DNA from: Phytoseiulus persimilis
Taxonomy: Eukaryota; Arthropoda; Arachnida; Mesostigmata; Phytoseiidae
DNA: 64,000 nucleotides
Direction: 5' to 3'
Assembly (NCBI GenBank): GCA_037576195.1
Contig: CM075103.1
Span: 21,886,001 to 21,950,000 of the forward strand
Numbering within the stretch: the stretch's first letter is position 1; each line of letters starts with the position of its first letter. A program made the translations under genes and the position numbers. The notes under the pieces are model-generated. The model saw nothing but the letters and a program-made list of their open reading frames with translations, did no database searches and was not told the origin of the DNA. This document shows, one piece after another, positions 50,434-61,787 of the stretch.

Positions 50434-50439
50434 AATAAA
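50434..50439 (+). terminator. Poly(A) signal AATAAA of the Tyr/Gly-rich peptide gene
   Basis: Sits in ATAAATAAAG about 50 bases downstream of the stop codon. Confidence 0.6.
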
Positions 50440-52839
50440 GAGGTACAGAGGGTGCCGATCATGGTTATCTCAGCTCGATGAATTTGCCAGCTCAAGGCCA
50501 AGAAATAAAACATCCAGAGGTTCAGCTAGGACTATTTCGCCCGGAGTTCTACAGTTTGTCATGATTTGATTGAATCTCGGCACCTTCAGGTCAGATTTCA
50601 GAGTCTTACCGTCAGCCGAAATCCGTTCGAGTGGAGCGAATATCCTCTTTTCCAGTAATCTGGATGTCTCCGAGTTCACACGTAAGCATCGAGCTGCACT
50701 CCCCCACTCGTGTATTCGGAGTCGAGAGATTTAGAGGTTCAGTGTGGTCAGGCTTGGAACCGTGGGGAGATTCCATGGTTCTTGGGAGGAACTGGTTCTG
50801 CGAAGGATAGGAGGAATGACAATGAGGGAAACAGAGAAGAGCCATGGGCAAAAGGAATGCATTTACGCGCGACCCTGAAGAATGAAAAATTCAGCTGGTG
50901 TGTGGGGCTCTCATGGATAATAGCCGTTGTTAGAAAACGGAAGGTGGATCATGCGGAAGGTGCAAGTGGATGCAACCTCACTCGGCCGGTATACGGAGTA
51001 TCTGGAGCTCGTGTCAGAGCTGGAGGATGGAGACTGGGTGGAAATCGTAACGGGGGTCATTCATCCATCTCTCGAGATAACCGATATTTCCCGAGCGATG
51101 TCTCAAAATTTTTGTTCATTTCGAACGACGAGAACGATTTCTCATTTCTCGGACTCTGATCACTTCGAACCATTTGGAACCGAGCCGGCTCCCACTGGAA
51201 AATCGTTAGATCTCAGTCACGCTTTGATTTGAGTTCCAGGCAGGAGAGTGCTTCTCGAAACTCACTGATAGCTTCAACGTCAACTGCTCAAGTTCGGAGG
51301 TTCTTCGTTGGGAACCAATCCCCTTCGAGCCGGAGAACCACGTTCAGAAAAATTGCAAATTTGGAAACCACTCTCGAGACGAGAGCGACTCCCCTCCGGT
51401 CTATGTGTGGAGCGTAGCAGCGTCGGATGAATCGATGAATGATGCCGGATCGCCATAACAGTCAGCAGGTTCGAACGGCGTTCATGGAAACTGCGAATCG
51501 CCAACGCGATCATGTCCCGCGTTGACATTGTTAGTATGCGTGATCAACTTCGATTCACTCTGACCTTGGAATGACTGAGAGAGAACGGAATTCTGGCAAT
51601 ATCACGCTTGAGAGTATTCTGGCGAAAACCTCCTGCTCCCCTGGAACGCGGGCCGCCGGTCACGAATTGCGCGAACGATGGAACGAAGCTCGTGGTTCCT
51701 TCAGCGATTTCCGGGTGTGGGGCCGAATTGGTTACCGGTATCGAAGGCCGTAGGAACCTGCCTTTCCATTCAAATGTTTTCAATTACCTAACCGGGGAAA
51801 AACGTGAAAGGAGGTTGACATCTGGGGCTGACTTGAAGATACAGAAGCACGGAATCGAGGTGTCTTAACGGGAGTAGGCCTCGGTTATAACTTGAAACCT
51901 CCGATCCTGTTGACCTTATTGGTTGGCTCCAACTCAGGAATCCGCTGACAGCAGAGTAGCTATCTCTGTCCGTCGTTAAGGTCGATTAGTGTCCTCGGTA
52001 TACATGACGTGTACTTTGAGGGACTTGCGCCCATACGATCGGGACTATTTTCTCCTGATCGAAAGCTCCTGACACGGCGCATATTTTCCATCTTCGACTC
52101 TGACGATTGGTTACAATTTTGTCGAAGTGTTCTTCGAATTTATCCATGGCCCCCGGAAGAGCTGACCAGGACGCCAAATCTCAACCGATTTCAAAAAAGT
52201 TAAAATGAGTAGATTCCTCTTTGTTCCACCTGCAAGACGCTCGCCGCATATGCCTAGCGATGAGTCTGAACGAGAACTTTGGAAGCATGAGAGGAGAACT
52301 GGTTTCGGAGGAAACTACAGAACCCGCGGATGCGATTGGCAGACGCGCGACTCAGTGCTCTTTTCAAGGGGACTCTGGGGCGTAGAACTCGATTCTCTGT
52401 TTGTACTGTACGATATCATTGATTCTCTACTCGTCGGTGATACGTATGCCGAGGGCCTGCCGGCATTAGCGCCCCACCGAGAAAAAATTGATTTCAAAAA
52501 ACTTGAAATGCTTATTTCTCGAGAACCAGTGGAGTTGCAGCGCCGACAAAAAAAACATTGTGAAGCTCTTTCAAAGGGCCATCGTATAGGCAAGGAGTCG
52601 TCTTCTCCAGTCTAGGAGAATGAAAAGCTCGTAGGTTCACCCGGAAGGAGAAGACTGACAATTGTCTCGAATGTCGCTGAAAGCACCCCTCTTCATGGTC
52701 CACTTGCACGGCAAGTTTCATCCCGATCCGAGTTTGCGGGGCCGAGAAATCAACATTCGAAATTCGGCAGCTGGATATCAGTTTCGGAATGTTTTTCCCA
52801 GCAAACGCAACAGTTTTTTCCCCAGTCGTCTATTGAACA
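50440..52839. other. Intergenic, nothing recognised
   Basis: Only background open frames. A 136-codon plus-strand frame at 52205-52615 has no recognisable domain. Confidence 0.4.
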
Positions 52840-52840
52840 C

Positions 52841-53410
52841 TACCCAGCCTTCAGCCGACCGCGCGGTTGGACTGCGGTCCCCGGCATCGGGGCACTTTTC
52901 TCTCTCTTCATCAAGTCAGCATCATTCCTGAAACTATCTTCTCATCCGAATGATTGGTACATGTTGTTACGGTCAGATAGACTCCGCAATCCTCTCCTTA
53001 GAATCCAAAAAGTATGGTCAGGGCGATCCTGGAATCACTTCTCTAGAGTTCGGAAAGAATAGATAGACGAGCCCCGAATCAGCTCTATAGCTTCGAGAAA
53101 GATAAACAGATCGACTCCGGAATCACCCCCATGGACCTCGGAAAGTATGGGCATTTCGACACCGGAATCACCGTAGCAGACTCCTCGAAATATGGTCGGA
53201 TCGATCCCGTGATTACCTCCACTCCGGAAAAGTGGTCAGATCGACGCCGTGATCACCCTTCTAGACTCCTTCAAGTATGGTCGGATCGACCCGGGAATAA
53301 CCTTCATAAGCTCTGAAAGTTATGGTCAGATGAATCCCGGAATCAGCCCCCCAGACTCCGGGAAGTATTGTCAGGTTGGTCCCAGAATCACCCCTCCAGA
53401 TTTGTAAAAG
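52841..53410 (-). mobile_element. Eroded second copy of the Helitron-like minisatellite element
   Basis: CAGCCTTCAGCCGAC (about 52,846) matches the AGCCGGCCTTCGGCCGAC end of the 35-kb element, and CGGGGCACTTTTCTCTCTCTTC...GTCAGCAT matches that element's sequence next to its array (about 35,185-35,222). Then 8-9 strongly diverged 45-bp-like units follow (motifs AAGTATGGTCAGATCGA..CCGGAATCACCCCTCCAGA) to about 53,410. The TCTATA end is missing. This is an older insertion of the same family in the same orientation. Confidence 0.6.
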
Positions 53411-53519
53411 TATGGCCAATGCACTGGTTTTCCTCTGATCGCGCTTTAGCCTCAGTTCCGTCAAAATTATGTGAGTCTCAAAAGGGAACGATTCGGAAGA
53501 AAGTCGCTCAGTACGCCGC

Positions 53520-54640
53520 GAACCCTTCCAAAGGAGGAATCGTTCCGAGGAAACCGATGTCTTCGATGGTGAGCTGTAAATCATGTGGAGGTGACATCGA
53601 GTCCAGTGTGACGAAGCCTCGAGGCCTCGGATTCAGACTAGAAGTCTTCCGCAGCAAGTGCGAGCCCAGAGAAATAGATTCAGGATCCAAGAGCATTCGT
53701 TGACGTGCGCCATAAATCACGAAGGTAGCAGCGGATCCATGCAGTCGAGAGGGGCTGTCGAACTCTTCCAGAGTTCCATCGTGAAAAGGATGGATGTATC
53801 TACAAGTACTCCATCCTTCAAGTTCACCCTCCTCGGCGCGGAATTCAGCATCTGGTCAGGAGCACGGATTGTCCGGACTTTGGCAACTTGTTGCAACCAT
53901 GGGATGACCAGCTCATCGAGTGCCTGGAAGCTCTGCAAAGCCCTCGCCTCCTGGCCCGTGAGCGTTCCCAGGCTTGTCTGCGTCGAAAACAGGCCGTGGC
54001 CTCACTTCCATGGTGGTTCTTGCGGGCCCGTCCGCTGTCTCCTCCATGATCGGCCTCAGTACAAAGCTCGATGACTGCTCTGTCCGGGATTGCGTTGGTA
54101 TCCGATTGAGTGCGAAACTGGTTAAGCCGCATCGGTGCGCATACGTGGAGCCAGTTGTTTGCCTCACTCGCCACGGCCTGTCTCGTGCTCTATCGGCTGG
54201 CATAAGATGGGTTGGTCCGAAGAACTTTTTCTTTATATCGCCCAGAGTTGGAAAAATCTGAAGAACTTCGTGAAGCTTTGAGGCCGATACACGAAGATTT
54301 GACGCGCGGTGATCTACTTGAAAGGTGTGCCGGTGCTTGCTCTCAGAACAACAACGAATCCCCTCACTCCTTCCTTTGGCGGCTAGCACCGCAGTCAACC
54401 TTCAGCGGAAAACGTGCCGTAGAAACTGCGGCGCACATCGCAATCAGTACGTTTAATAAAGGCAAACAGGCACTCTTACTTATCTTGCAAGAGCTTGGAA
54501 TCTCTGTGAGACCGAACTGCCGTGACGGACTTCAACGACGGGATCAACTCTGCGTCGAACAAGCGCGGAAAATGTTCGAAGTCGGTCGGCGGGCCCTAGG
54601 CAACCAAGGAACGTTGTCCTTCTACTCGCCATGACTCTGA
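53520..54640 (+). pseudogene. Mutator-like (MULE) transposase remnant
   Basis: The open frame 54212-54634 contains RPIHEDLTRGDLLERC then SQNNNESPHSFLWRLAP, AHIAISTFNKGKQAL and LQELGI. This matches my memory of the C-terminal region of arthropod Mutator-like transposases: pattern PI..DL...LL..C ... TQN.NES...W ... FN.G ... LG. Upstream, 53568-53703 encodes a cysteine pair (SCKSCGG) followed by a GL..RLEV segment like the zinc-binding region of these proteins. Between them the frame shifts and stops, so the element is dead. It abuts the eroded Helitron-like copy. Confidence 0.55.
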
Positions 54641-54814
54641 TGGCTTCGATTACGGCACAGGAATCGATTCAGAATGGTAGGTCCTCGAATTTGATTTCGT
54701 CAGGAAACAAATTTATGATCGAAGCCGTTTTTTATCGGAGCGTGTGTCTTTCCGTCCCACGGTTGGCGAGAAAACCAGAGCAAATGTTCCCAATTGCTTG
54801 ATATGTCAAGTAAA

Positions 54815-54935
54815 CTGGAACTTTCGCCCATCGACCCCGAAAGATTGAACGAATTCGAGCTCTCGTATGAGGGTCAAATAGGGGTAAAACTCGACCACAA
54901 CGAAAAAAATCGACGAAAACTTGCTAACAAAAAGA
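54815..54935. repeat. Dispersed repeat, copy 1 (related to 60,077-60,230)
   Basis: GGAACTTTCG, CGAGCTCTCG and the following GAGGGTC...GGGTA..A..TCGACCACA..GA.AAA.TCGAC.GAAAA align with the 60-kb copy over about 100 bp at roughly three quarters identity, by eye. Small, non-coding, decayed. Confidence 0.5.
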
Positions 54936-56280
54936 GTAAAAAGCGAAACGGCCGATGGGAATGGACTACCCCACCAAAAGCGCGGCCGGATGCTTTGTGA
55001 ATCCCTCGAGTACAAATGGGAGTATCGCTGTTGCTGGTGATAATCATGGATCCTCATTGGTGTATTACTCAATATCGGGTCGGATTGTTTGTGGTAGCGT
55101 CGAATACGCTTCCATGTATCCTTTCTCGCTCTGAGGCTCTCGCTCTCGATGAATTTCAACCCAGGTCACCCACGACGGCTCTGTTCGCCTCTACTCGGTG
55201 TGTGGCGATGCTAGCAGCGCGCTCTTGCGGGTTCATTTTCCAGAGCCCCCAATCCCGATAATCTCCTCTTTGATTCGTTGTTGAGCCACCGGGTCGAATG
55301 CGTGAAGCAGGAATAGAATGGATATTGCAGGACAGCCTCGGCGCAGACTCCTCTCTGTTGCATCCACTCATGCCGCGAAAATTTCCTCGTATGCTGCGGG
55401 CTGCGGATGGGCGCTCAATGTTCCGGACTATCTCGCGGATGGATGCATCCAGGCGGTCGACGAGGTCTGGGTCGATATAAACATGGGTACAGTGCTGCAC
55501 TGTAGCCATGGGAATGGGGTATGAAATGGCTACTTATGCGAGTGAAGATGGCGACATTCTGTGTTCAGCTTTGGTTTCGTTCTCGGAGACCGTTGAGTCT
55601 GCTGAGTTACGACTCAGGGCGACCCCGAGAGATATATATCTTCTTTCAGAATGTGATTTAACGCGGCGGGTCAGGCCAGCGTAAGGAGACTGCTTCGCCT
55701 AATCACAAACGATGAGCTTCCCCGCTGATTCTGGGAACGATCAATTCGTCTTGTCTTCCGGTTTCGTCGTTGAGGACGAATGAAGGATTGATGGCGACTG
55801 GAACATAAGGTCCACAACGGAACGTTGAATAAACCGAGTTGAGCAGTGAAGTATCCAGTTTCATGCGTTCCTGTCAGGCGTGCGTCCTGCTGTTTTGTTC
55901 CCCCTGGCGAAATATTTTTTTTTTTTTTTTCCCAATATGACATGAGGGGAAATTCCTTCGGACACCACGGGAAGAGTTCTTTGCCCACGTAGTGAGGTGT
56001 GGCCTCTGAAACCCCCCCTGTCGCCACCCAGGGGACGGGAACTCGAGTTTTATAGCTCGTTTGGTATTGCGTCCGTCACACCGGGAGCCCTTCGACTAGC
56101 TGCGCAGTCTTTGTTTCCCCTGGCGAAATCTAGACTCTGACTTCTGACTCAAACCCTCTCGCTTCTGACTCCATGACATCCGCTTCTGACTCACTGGATA
56201 CGACTATAGGGCTCCCACGTTCGTCGTGTAGTTTCGTTCTTATTCCGATAGTGTTCAGTTTAGATAGTAGTGCATAGTGA

Positions 56281-56691
56281 ATGAGGCATAGAGCTCCCCC
56301 TGATTACCCACCCACGTCACAGAAGTCCTGTTCCGTCTACGTCCATACAAGGATCCGATCGAGAGCGGACATATTGTGCCTTGCCATCCATCTGGTGGTG
56401 CTTACAGCCACTGGGGCTTATGGCTCGATTCCAAGCAAGAAGGCTTCGAAGACTCTGGTGAGCCGTTCAAAGTTACTTCAAACCAGATTCCAGATGGAGG
56501 CCACGGAGCGATTCTGTCAAGGCTGTCAGCTCGAACTTTTGGGCCAAGGACTGGGGGGATTGGTAGGCCCTGAGCGCAAAAACCGCTCATTCTTCATCGA
56601 AACGGCATGCGCATTCAGAAAGTCCGATGTGGCGTTCCTGGACAGTCGACCATGGTTGGAGCCAGTTCGAGAGTGGTTAATGAAAAAATGA
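56281..56691 (+). CDS. Possible small secreted protein (weak)
   Basis: 136 codons. An internal hydrophobic stretch (ILCLAIHLVVLTATGAYG, about residues 31-48) resembles a signal sequence if translation starts later or the N-terminus is spliced differently. The remainder is cationic with three cysteines. No family is recognised, and length alone does not separate it from chance frames. Confidence 0.18.
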   Translation: MRHRAPPDYPPTSQKSCSVYVHTRIRSRADILCLAIHLVVLTATGAYGSIPSKKASKTLVSRSKLLQTRFQMEATERFCQGCQLELLGQGLGGLVGPERKNRSFFIETACAFRKSDVAFLDSRPWLEPVREWLMKK

Positions 56692-57518
56692 GGAAGATCT
56701 GAAATATGACATTTTCTTTGTGATTTGACCCGCGAATCATGATCCCTGTGTCCAAAATTGTGCCTCACTCCCCTCTCTCACAAGGAAGTGAATTATCCCG
56801 GACAAATTTAGATTCGGATCATGTGGGAAAATCATGGATAACGGAGCAAATCCCTTGTCGATCATGTTAATAAATAATCCACACCTTTCGACACAACGTC
56901 CTGACTCCGTGCGAAGGTTCGGCGAGAGTTTCAATTGCCTTTCCGAACGCCCAATGCGGCTCTCGCAACATATTCTTGCGGAAGAAACAAACCTAGCACC
57001 GCATGATAGATTCGTGATCGGAATGAGCCGCTCACACAGATGATTTCCAAAAGAGTATCCTCGCGATGCATCGTAAGCGGCGAGTCGAGGGCGGCGGAAC
57101 ATTGTCAGTCTCTCTAATTGGTGGAGCCATCCATCATTTGGCGGTATGTTGCTCATCAGAGAATCCACTGATAGACATTCTTTGTCAGTGTCCGGCACGA
57201 ACAGTCAAAAATGGATACGCGATGCTTCCAACTCGTTCTACGGGTTGGATGGAGTGGGGAATAAACAGCTACATGCCGAGTAGAATGGCGTCAACTATGG
57301 CCGATGCACATAGAGTGACATCCGATTGTGTCAAACGATAATTATCTCAAAAAAAGGAGGGAGAGAATTCGCGCAGCTCATCCCAGCTCGCCGACTTGTA
57401 GTGCCAAATATGCTTGCCGGTATAGCTTTGCCGATGAGGGGAGAGATGGGTTAGATCGCTTCGAGAGGAGCAGCGGAGGTGATCGAGAAATTTCCAGGGT
57501 CACTGGTCAGAAAGAGAT

Positions 57519-57956
57519 CTAGGGTATTTGCGGATTGCGAAATCCTATCAGGGATTCTTTTGGAAATGAAATGAGTGGGGTCAGAGTTGTATGAGAAGTC
57601 CAAGGCGGGTCTAGTGCTGTGGCGATTGGTCTCGGCGAGTCCTGCGAGTTTCGTTTTCCATGCTTCCGGCTATTCGAGTATCTTGTGTTCCGGCCAATGT
57701 TTCGGTCTTTCCTGCAGGAACCTGTCCGTCTGGCAAGCTCGCTTGTCTCGAACGGATGCAGCGCATATTGCATTTTCATACATTCGATGCATTCTTTGCT
57801 TTCGAATAAAGTACTGAGAACTTCTGGTTCGAGGGATCCCACCAATAAATTAGGCATGACACCAACTTTGCATGAGGAAATCCCAGCGCTCCTCATCAAT
57901 GCCACGAGCCACGACTTCATTTCTGTGTCATTTGAATCATCAGCGATACACATCAT
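57519..57956 (-). CDS. Possible unrecognised minus-strand protein (weak)
   Basis: 145 codons, 218 bases downstream of the gustatory receptor on the same strand. The first about 85 residues look protein-like (DDSNDTEMKSWLVALMRSAG, then ESKECIECMKMQYALHPF) and the rest looks like background. No domain is recognised. It could be an exon fused in frame to intron sequence, or chance. Confidence 0.18.
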   Translation of the reverse strand: MMCIADDSNDTEMKSWLVALMRSAGISSCKVGVMPNLLVGSLEPEVLSTLFESKECIECMKMQYALHPFETSELARRTGSCRKDRNIGRNTRYSNSRKHGKRNSQDSPRPIATALDPPWTSHTTLTPLISFPKESLIGFRNPQIP

Positions 57957-58174
57957 AATCTCTCATAATGTCAGCCGTTGGAGGCAATGTTGAGGGTCAT
58001 CGAATTCCAAGTCGTCCCAAAAACTCCAGCCCAAATGGCGGATCAGCGGACCGCTCAACCACAGGAGAAGCGTTATGAAACCAAGGCGGCCCCCCTTTCC
58101 AGCTCGCCATGGATAACGCTCTCCGCTGGCGTGGACGACTTCGTGAACTCAACTTTTCGTGGAACAAAATGTGA

Positions 58175-59248
58175 TCAGTCACAACGCGAAGAGGCGTCGT
58201 TCAGGCTGAGTTTGATCACTGCGAGGATGCTCAAAATCAAAACATTACCGTACAGGAGTAAGCACAGAAGGTTATGGCAACTGAAAACCGAATCACGAGT
58301 TCGGTGAGTCGTCGGATACATATCGAGTCCGATGGATGCCAAATTTTGACGCTGATTCAGTGAATGAATCTCTACTCGTGGGTCTACATGACGGAGCCCT
58401 GCGACAAGAAGCTGCCGCCTCACGCGTTTCAGCGTTCTCTCCAGTGATAACGCAGCAAGGAACATGGGAAAAGATGGGACGAAAGATGAATACAAGCACG
58501 TTATGATGACGATGAATATTCCTTCTTGGCCCGGTAAGATAAGCGCAGCAGCGTTTCTGGCGAGCTGAACAAACATTCTGAGAAACGACAAAGCCAGTAT
58601 ATACGGCAGAAACTCGTTAGCTCTCACGAATTTCGCGGAAATGACTGACGCCACTCGCTGAGAGTTGTACCGGTCGAAGGCATCTCCAACTTCCTGTTCC
58701 AGGTCCGAAATATGTTTTCCGGCGAGAGCATCGATCAACGACGGGCCTTTCAGAATAAATAAAAAATGGCAGACCTGTAAACATCGTGCTCCAATACGGC
58801 CGAAGTAACGAACGAGGGTCGAGCTCACAGCAATTTCGTTCACAACTGCGTTGGCGACGCTAACGAAACTTGCCCATAGGAGACTGCACTGTTCATAGAT
58901 GGACCATCTTTGAGGCATATTTCGAGAACGCATCAATGGAAAACCGAAGAGAATGTTGAAATTGGACATGATAAACGATAGGTAATCCATCGTGTACATT
59001 GTGGGGGCAGAGCTATCGATGAAGGCACGAAAAATAACATGGGTGATACCGGCGATGTAGCCCGCGAAGAACCATTCGGAAGAGGAAAGGAAGAGAAACT
59101 TGATTTTGGATCCGCCGAGGCCAAGCACGTGGAGAAATGCGTTTAGGGTCGGAGATTCCCTCTGCGTGTGTAGGAATCTGCGCCATGCTTCGAAGCGCAA
59201 AGCTCTCTCCCGGACGAGCAAACCGAGGCTTTTTCTCGGGCCGTACAT
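58175..59248 (-). CDS. Gustatory receptor family seven-TM chemoreceptor
   Basis: Intronless gene of 357 codons. Predicted membrane segments lie near residues 50-73, 82-104, 122-142, 213-238, 242-266 and 328-351, with a further weak one near 150-170, i.e. the six to seven expected. A cytoplasmic loop (LSLERTLKRVRRQLL) and the last segment (NLLCLLLYGNVLILSILAVIKL) have the layout of the gustatory-receptor C-terminus, although the insect TYhhhhhQF motif is not intact. Arthropod members are ligand-gated channels on sensory neurons; the ligand is unpredictable. An in-frame TGA lies about 20 codons upstream with no Met between, so the start at 59248 is the only one. Length is slightly under the usual about 380-420 residues. 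No frame breaks, so it looks functional. Confidence 0.75.
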   Translation of the reverse strand: MYGPRKSLGLLVRERALRFEAWRRFLHTQRESPTLNAFLHVLGLGGSKIKFLFLSSSEWFFAGYIAGITHVIFRAFIDSSAPTMYTMDYLSFIMSNFNILFGFPLMRSRNMPQRWSIYEQCSLLWASFVSVANAVVNEIAVSSTLVRYFGRIGARCLQVCHFLFILKGPSLIDALAGKHISDLEQEVGDAFDRYNSQRVASVISAKFVRANEFLPYILALSFLRMFVQLARNAAALILPGQEGIFIVIITCLYSSFVPSFPMFLAALSLERTLKRVRRQLLVAGLRHVDPRVEIHSLNQRQNLASIGLDMYPTTHRTRDSVFSCHNLLCLLLYGNVLILSILAVIKLSLNDASSRCD

Positions 59249-60022
59249 ACTGCGAGAATGGGCGCTGTTCAGAAAATCTTTGCTCGCTAGGAAACAGACG
59301 CGATTTCCAGGTCATGAAAGGAGAGCGACTGTGATCTCCGACGTTTTTTCCTGACAATGGAGGATGGTCGTATCGTACGATCGATAAATCAAACGACTTG
59401 AATGAGGCTCAAGTCTTTTGTCACCCACGCGGTGATCAGATTCATCTGAGGGCAGCAAACAGAGCTCGGACAACCGAAGCCTGAGACACGGTATCAACTC
59501 ACGCCACGTACGACATTGCCGCTTGCGACCTTTGAACATTGAACGAGGAATAGCGACTGCTGCAATCATCAGAGTCATTGGACTTTCTCACTCTCCACGA
59601 ATCGACACAAAGACTCGATCAGTGCTGTAGCACGTTTTGCCAGTGGTGGTGACCACGGAGAAGAGAGAACGGCTCCCTCCAGGAAGCGCTCCTGGTAATA
59701 GCGCGCTATCCCGTAGTTATCTCAGAGGAGGTTCTGGAAACAGCCGTTAGGTGCATGAGACTGTTATCACATACCTCCACCAAAACGACACGCCAACACG
59801 TTCCTGACGGATTGACCTCGCTTGGGAAGCTGTCACAAGACAGGCTTTATCCCGCGGCTCCCATTCTCACCCTGCAACCGCTGGGATGCACCTCTCACGA
59901 GAAAATATCATTTTGAAAGGGTATCGAGACATCTGCATCAGATTTCCTCCGGTTATACCCCCAGAGAGCAACACGGAGAAATACTTCCAGCTGGGTGCGT
60001 CATGCTGAAGTTCACAAGTGAC
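59249..60022. other. Upstream of the gustatory receptor; nothing recognised
   Basis: A minus-strand 88-codon frame (59312-59578) sits just upstream of the receptor but I see no splice path that joins them convincingly. The promoter is not identifiable. Confidence 0.3.
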
Positions 60023-60235
60023 CAGTGGCGTAGCCAGGGGGGGGGGGGCTGAGCAGACTTTAGCCCCCCCCCCCCCCCAGAACTTTCGAGTTCATACTTT
60101 CCGAGTAATATCCTTACTACATATTTTCGAGCTCGATACGAGCACGAAATCGAGCTCTCGTTCGAGGGTCGAAGGAGGGTAGAAGTCGACCACACCGAGA
60201 AAATTCGACAGAAAATCGGAATTTTCCTTCAACTC
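60023..60235. mobile_element. CAGTGGCGTAGCC-type repeat, copy 2
   Basis: It starts CAGTGGCGTAGCCAGGGGG, a terminal motif I know as recurrent in arthropod non-autonomous DNA transposons. It continues through G and C runs (60,037-60,048; about 60,064-60,078) and AGAACTTTCG. The part from 60,077 is shared with 54,815-54,935. The right terminus is not identified. Confidence 0.5.
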
Positions 60236-61289
60236 ACAAATACGTCCGTTCTGGTCAAACTGGCGGGGTCGATAGTCTCCCTGATTATGAATATTCGCTC
60301 TAATTTTTCGTTTGTTCCCAGAATCGTGGCTCGTCAAAAACCGTGAGAAAAGGGAAATCTTAAGGATTATAATTGATATCCGCACGAGATAACCAATGCT
60401 CGGAATATATTTTTCTCTCTTGGAATGAAGCCAATGGATTGGGCTTTCTACCGCACTTCATTCATTCGATCCAAAATGCGTCGTCTCCTGTGGAAAAAAA
60501 TATTGGAAATCCGAGAAATCACACCCCAGAGTTCCCTGAAGGCGGCCGAATACAGTGACCTAGGCTAGCTCCCGGAATCATTCCTGCGGATTTCAACTGG
60601 GTGGAGCCGGTTCATGATGGTGTGAATGATGCACCGCGCATCCAGTTGTCTGCGCAAAAGTTTCCCGGGGTTCCATGTCTTCGTTCACTTCGGACGGGGT
60701 GCCGAAGCCGCCCCATTTTCGAACTCGCCAATATTCCTCCCGACAAAACTTCGAATCAGAAAGAAACTTGATTCGTGCTATTGTATAGATGAACATTGGG
60801 CACAGGCCGTGAATCAACCTAATCTTGACCGCAGACGGTCGAGTAAGAAAGAAACGGTACAGGAATACAGTGAATTCTTCGTTTTTTCATTGAGTTGTCA
60901 TTCCCGGGGTCGGCACTCTTGACCGTTCGAAGATTCTGCTAGACGACCTCGGGTATTGCCTAGGCATGAATTTCCGAGACTCGGAAATTAATATTCAACT
61001 CGGAAACCGCCGGGGAATCCATTCACGAATACCTTCGGAGAGGACACAGGTAAAGTGAGACTCGTCCCGCCTGAGCAGGAAGTACTCACTAACTCTCCGA
61101 GAGAACTCGGATCACAATCCTGGGTCGCCCTGCTGAAGTTGGGGGAGACGCCGCAATCAGTGCGTCTCTGTACCCAACAAAATAGGTCGAGTTACCGGGG
61201 ACGATAGCTAGAGAGAGAGGGCCTGCCGCTAGAGGGCTGCGGCAGCGATGTAAGGGGCGACTCACTACATGTTGTTCTTCTCTCGGAAC
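60236..61289. other. Nothing recognised
   Basis: Only background open frames are present; no repeat or domain identified. Confidence 0.35.
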
Positions 61290-61470
61290 GAATCCCATGG
61301 ACGGCTCTTGGATGAGTAATCTTTCAGGAAGAGGTACTTCGTGAATCTGACATCGTCTTGGGTTTCTTGGCAGTAACGCCGTGCGTGTCGGGCATTGCTG
61401 AAGACCCGTTCAGCTGGTGCAGTGGTCGGCTGGAGAGTCTTGACTTGACAGTTTCGATGAGAGACGGCGG
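61290..61470 (-). pseudogene. hAT transposase C-terminal (dimerisation) remnant
   Basis: The minus strand encodes PTTAPAERVFSNARHARRY followed, about 15 residues later, by FTKYLFLKDY. This matches the hAT family dimerisation motif (P.TSA.SER.FS..G ... R..L....V..L.FLK). Only about 50 residues are recognisable, and the flanking frames are broken. It could have mobilised elements such as the 13.7-kb MITE, but that link is untested. Confidence 0.6.
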
Positions 61471-61787
61471 CTGGATACCATGATGCTTGACAGACTGCTT
61501 GACGAGAATTCCGCGTATTCGGAGTTGCGTCAACCGAAGGAGCGCCTCGAGCCGGAACCGTTGTCCGACGTATCGTTAAGGAGTTCCTGATCAAACTCAC
61601 TGTACCTTTCCTTCACCTGGAAAGTGCTCGGCGGAATCAGATCCGTTGACTGCGCGGTTGATTTCATATCGCATTCCTTTCCTGTCAATTCATCGCTTGC
61701 GCTATGGAGGCTGTAACGGAATCATTTTTCAAATTATGAACTCCCCGTCGATGTCAACACGAAGGTCACGAGCTGACAGAGATATTT

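Larger units (their letters stand above)
54936..58174. other. No secure gene
   Basis: A minus-strand frame at 55156-55509 (DPDLVDRLDASIREIVRNI...) weakly recalls LINE C-termini. CCCCTGGCGAAAT occurs twice (about 55,903 and 56,113), and CTTCTGACTC is repeated at about 56,138-56,190. A run of 14 T lies at about 55,917-55,930. Confidence 0.35.
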
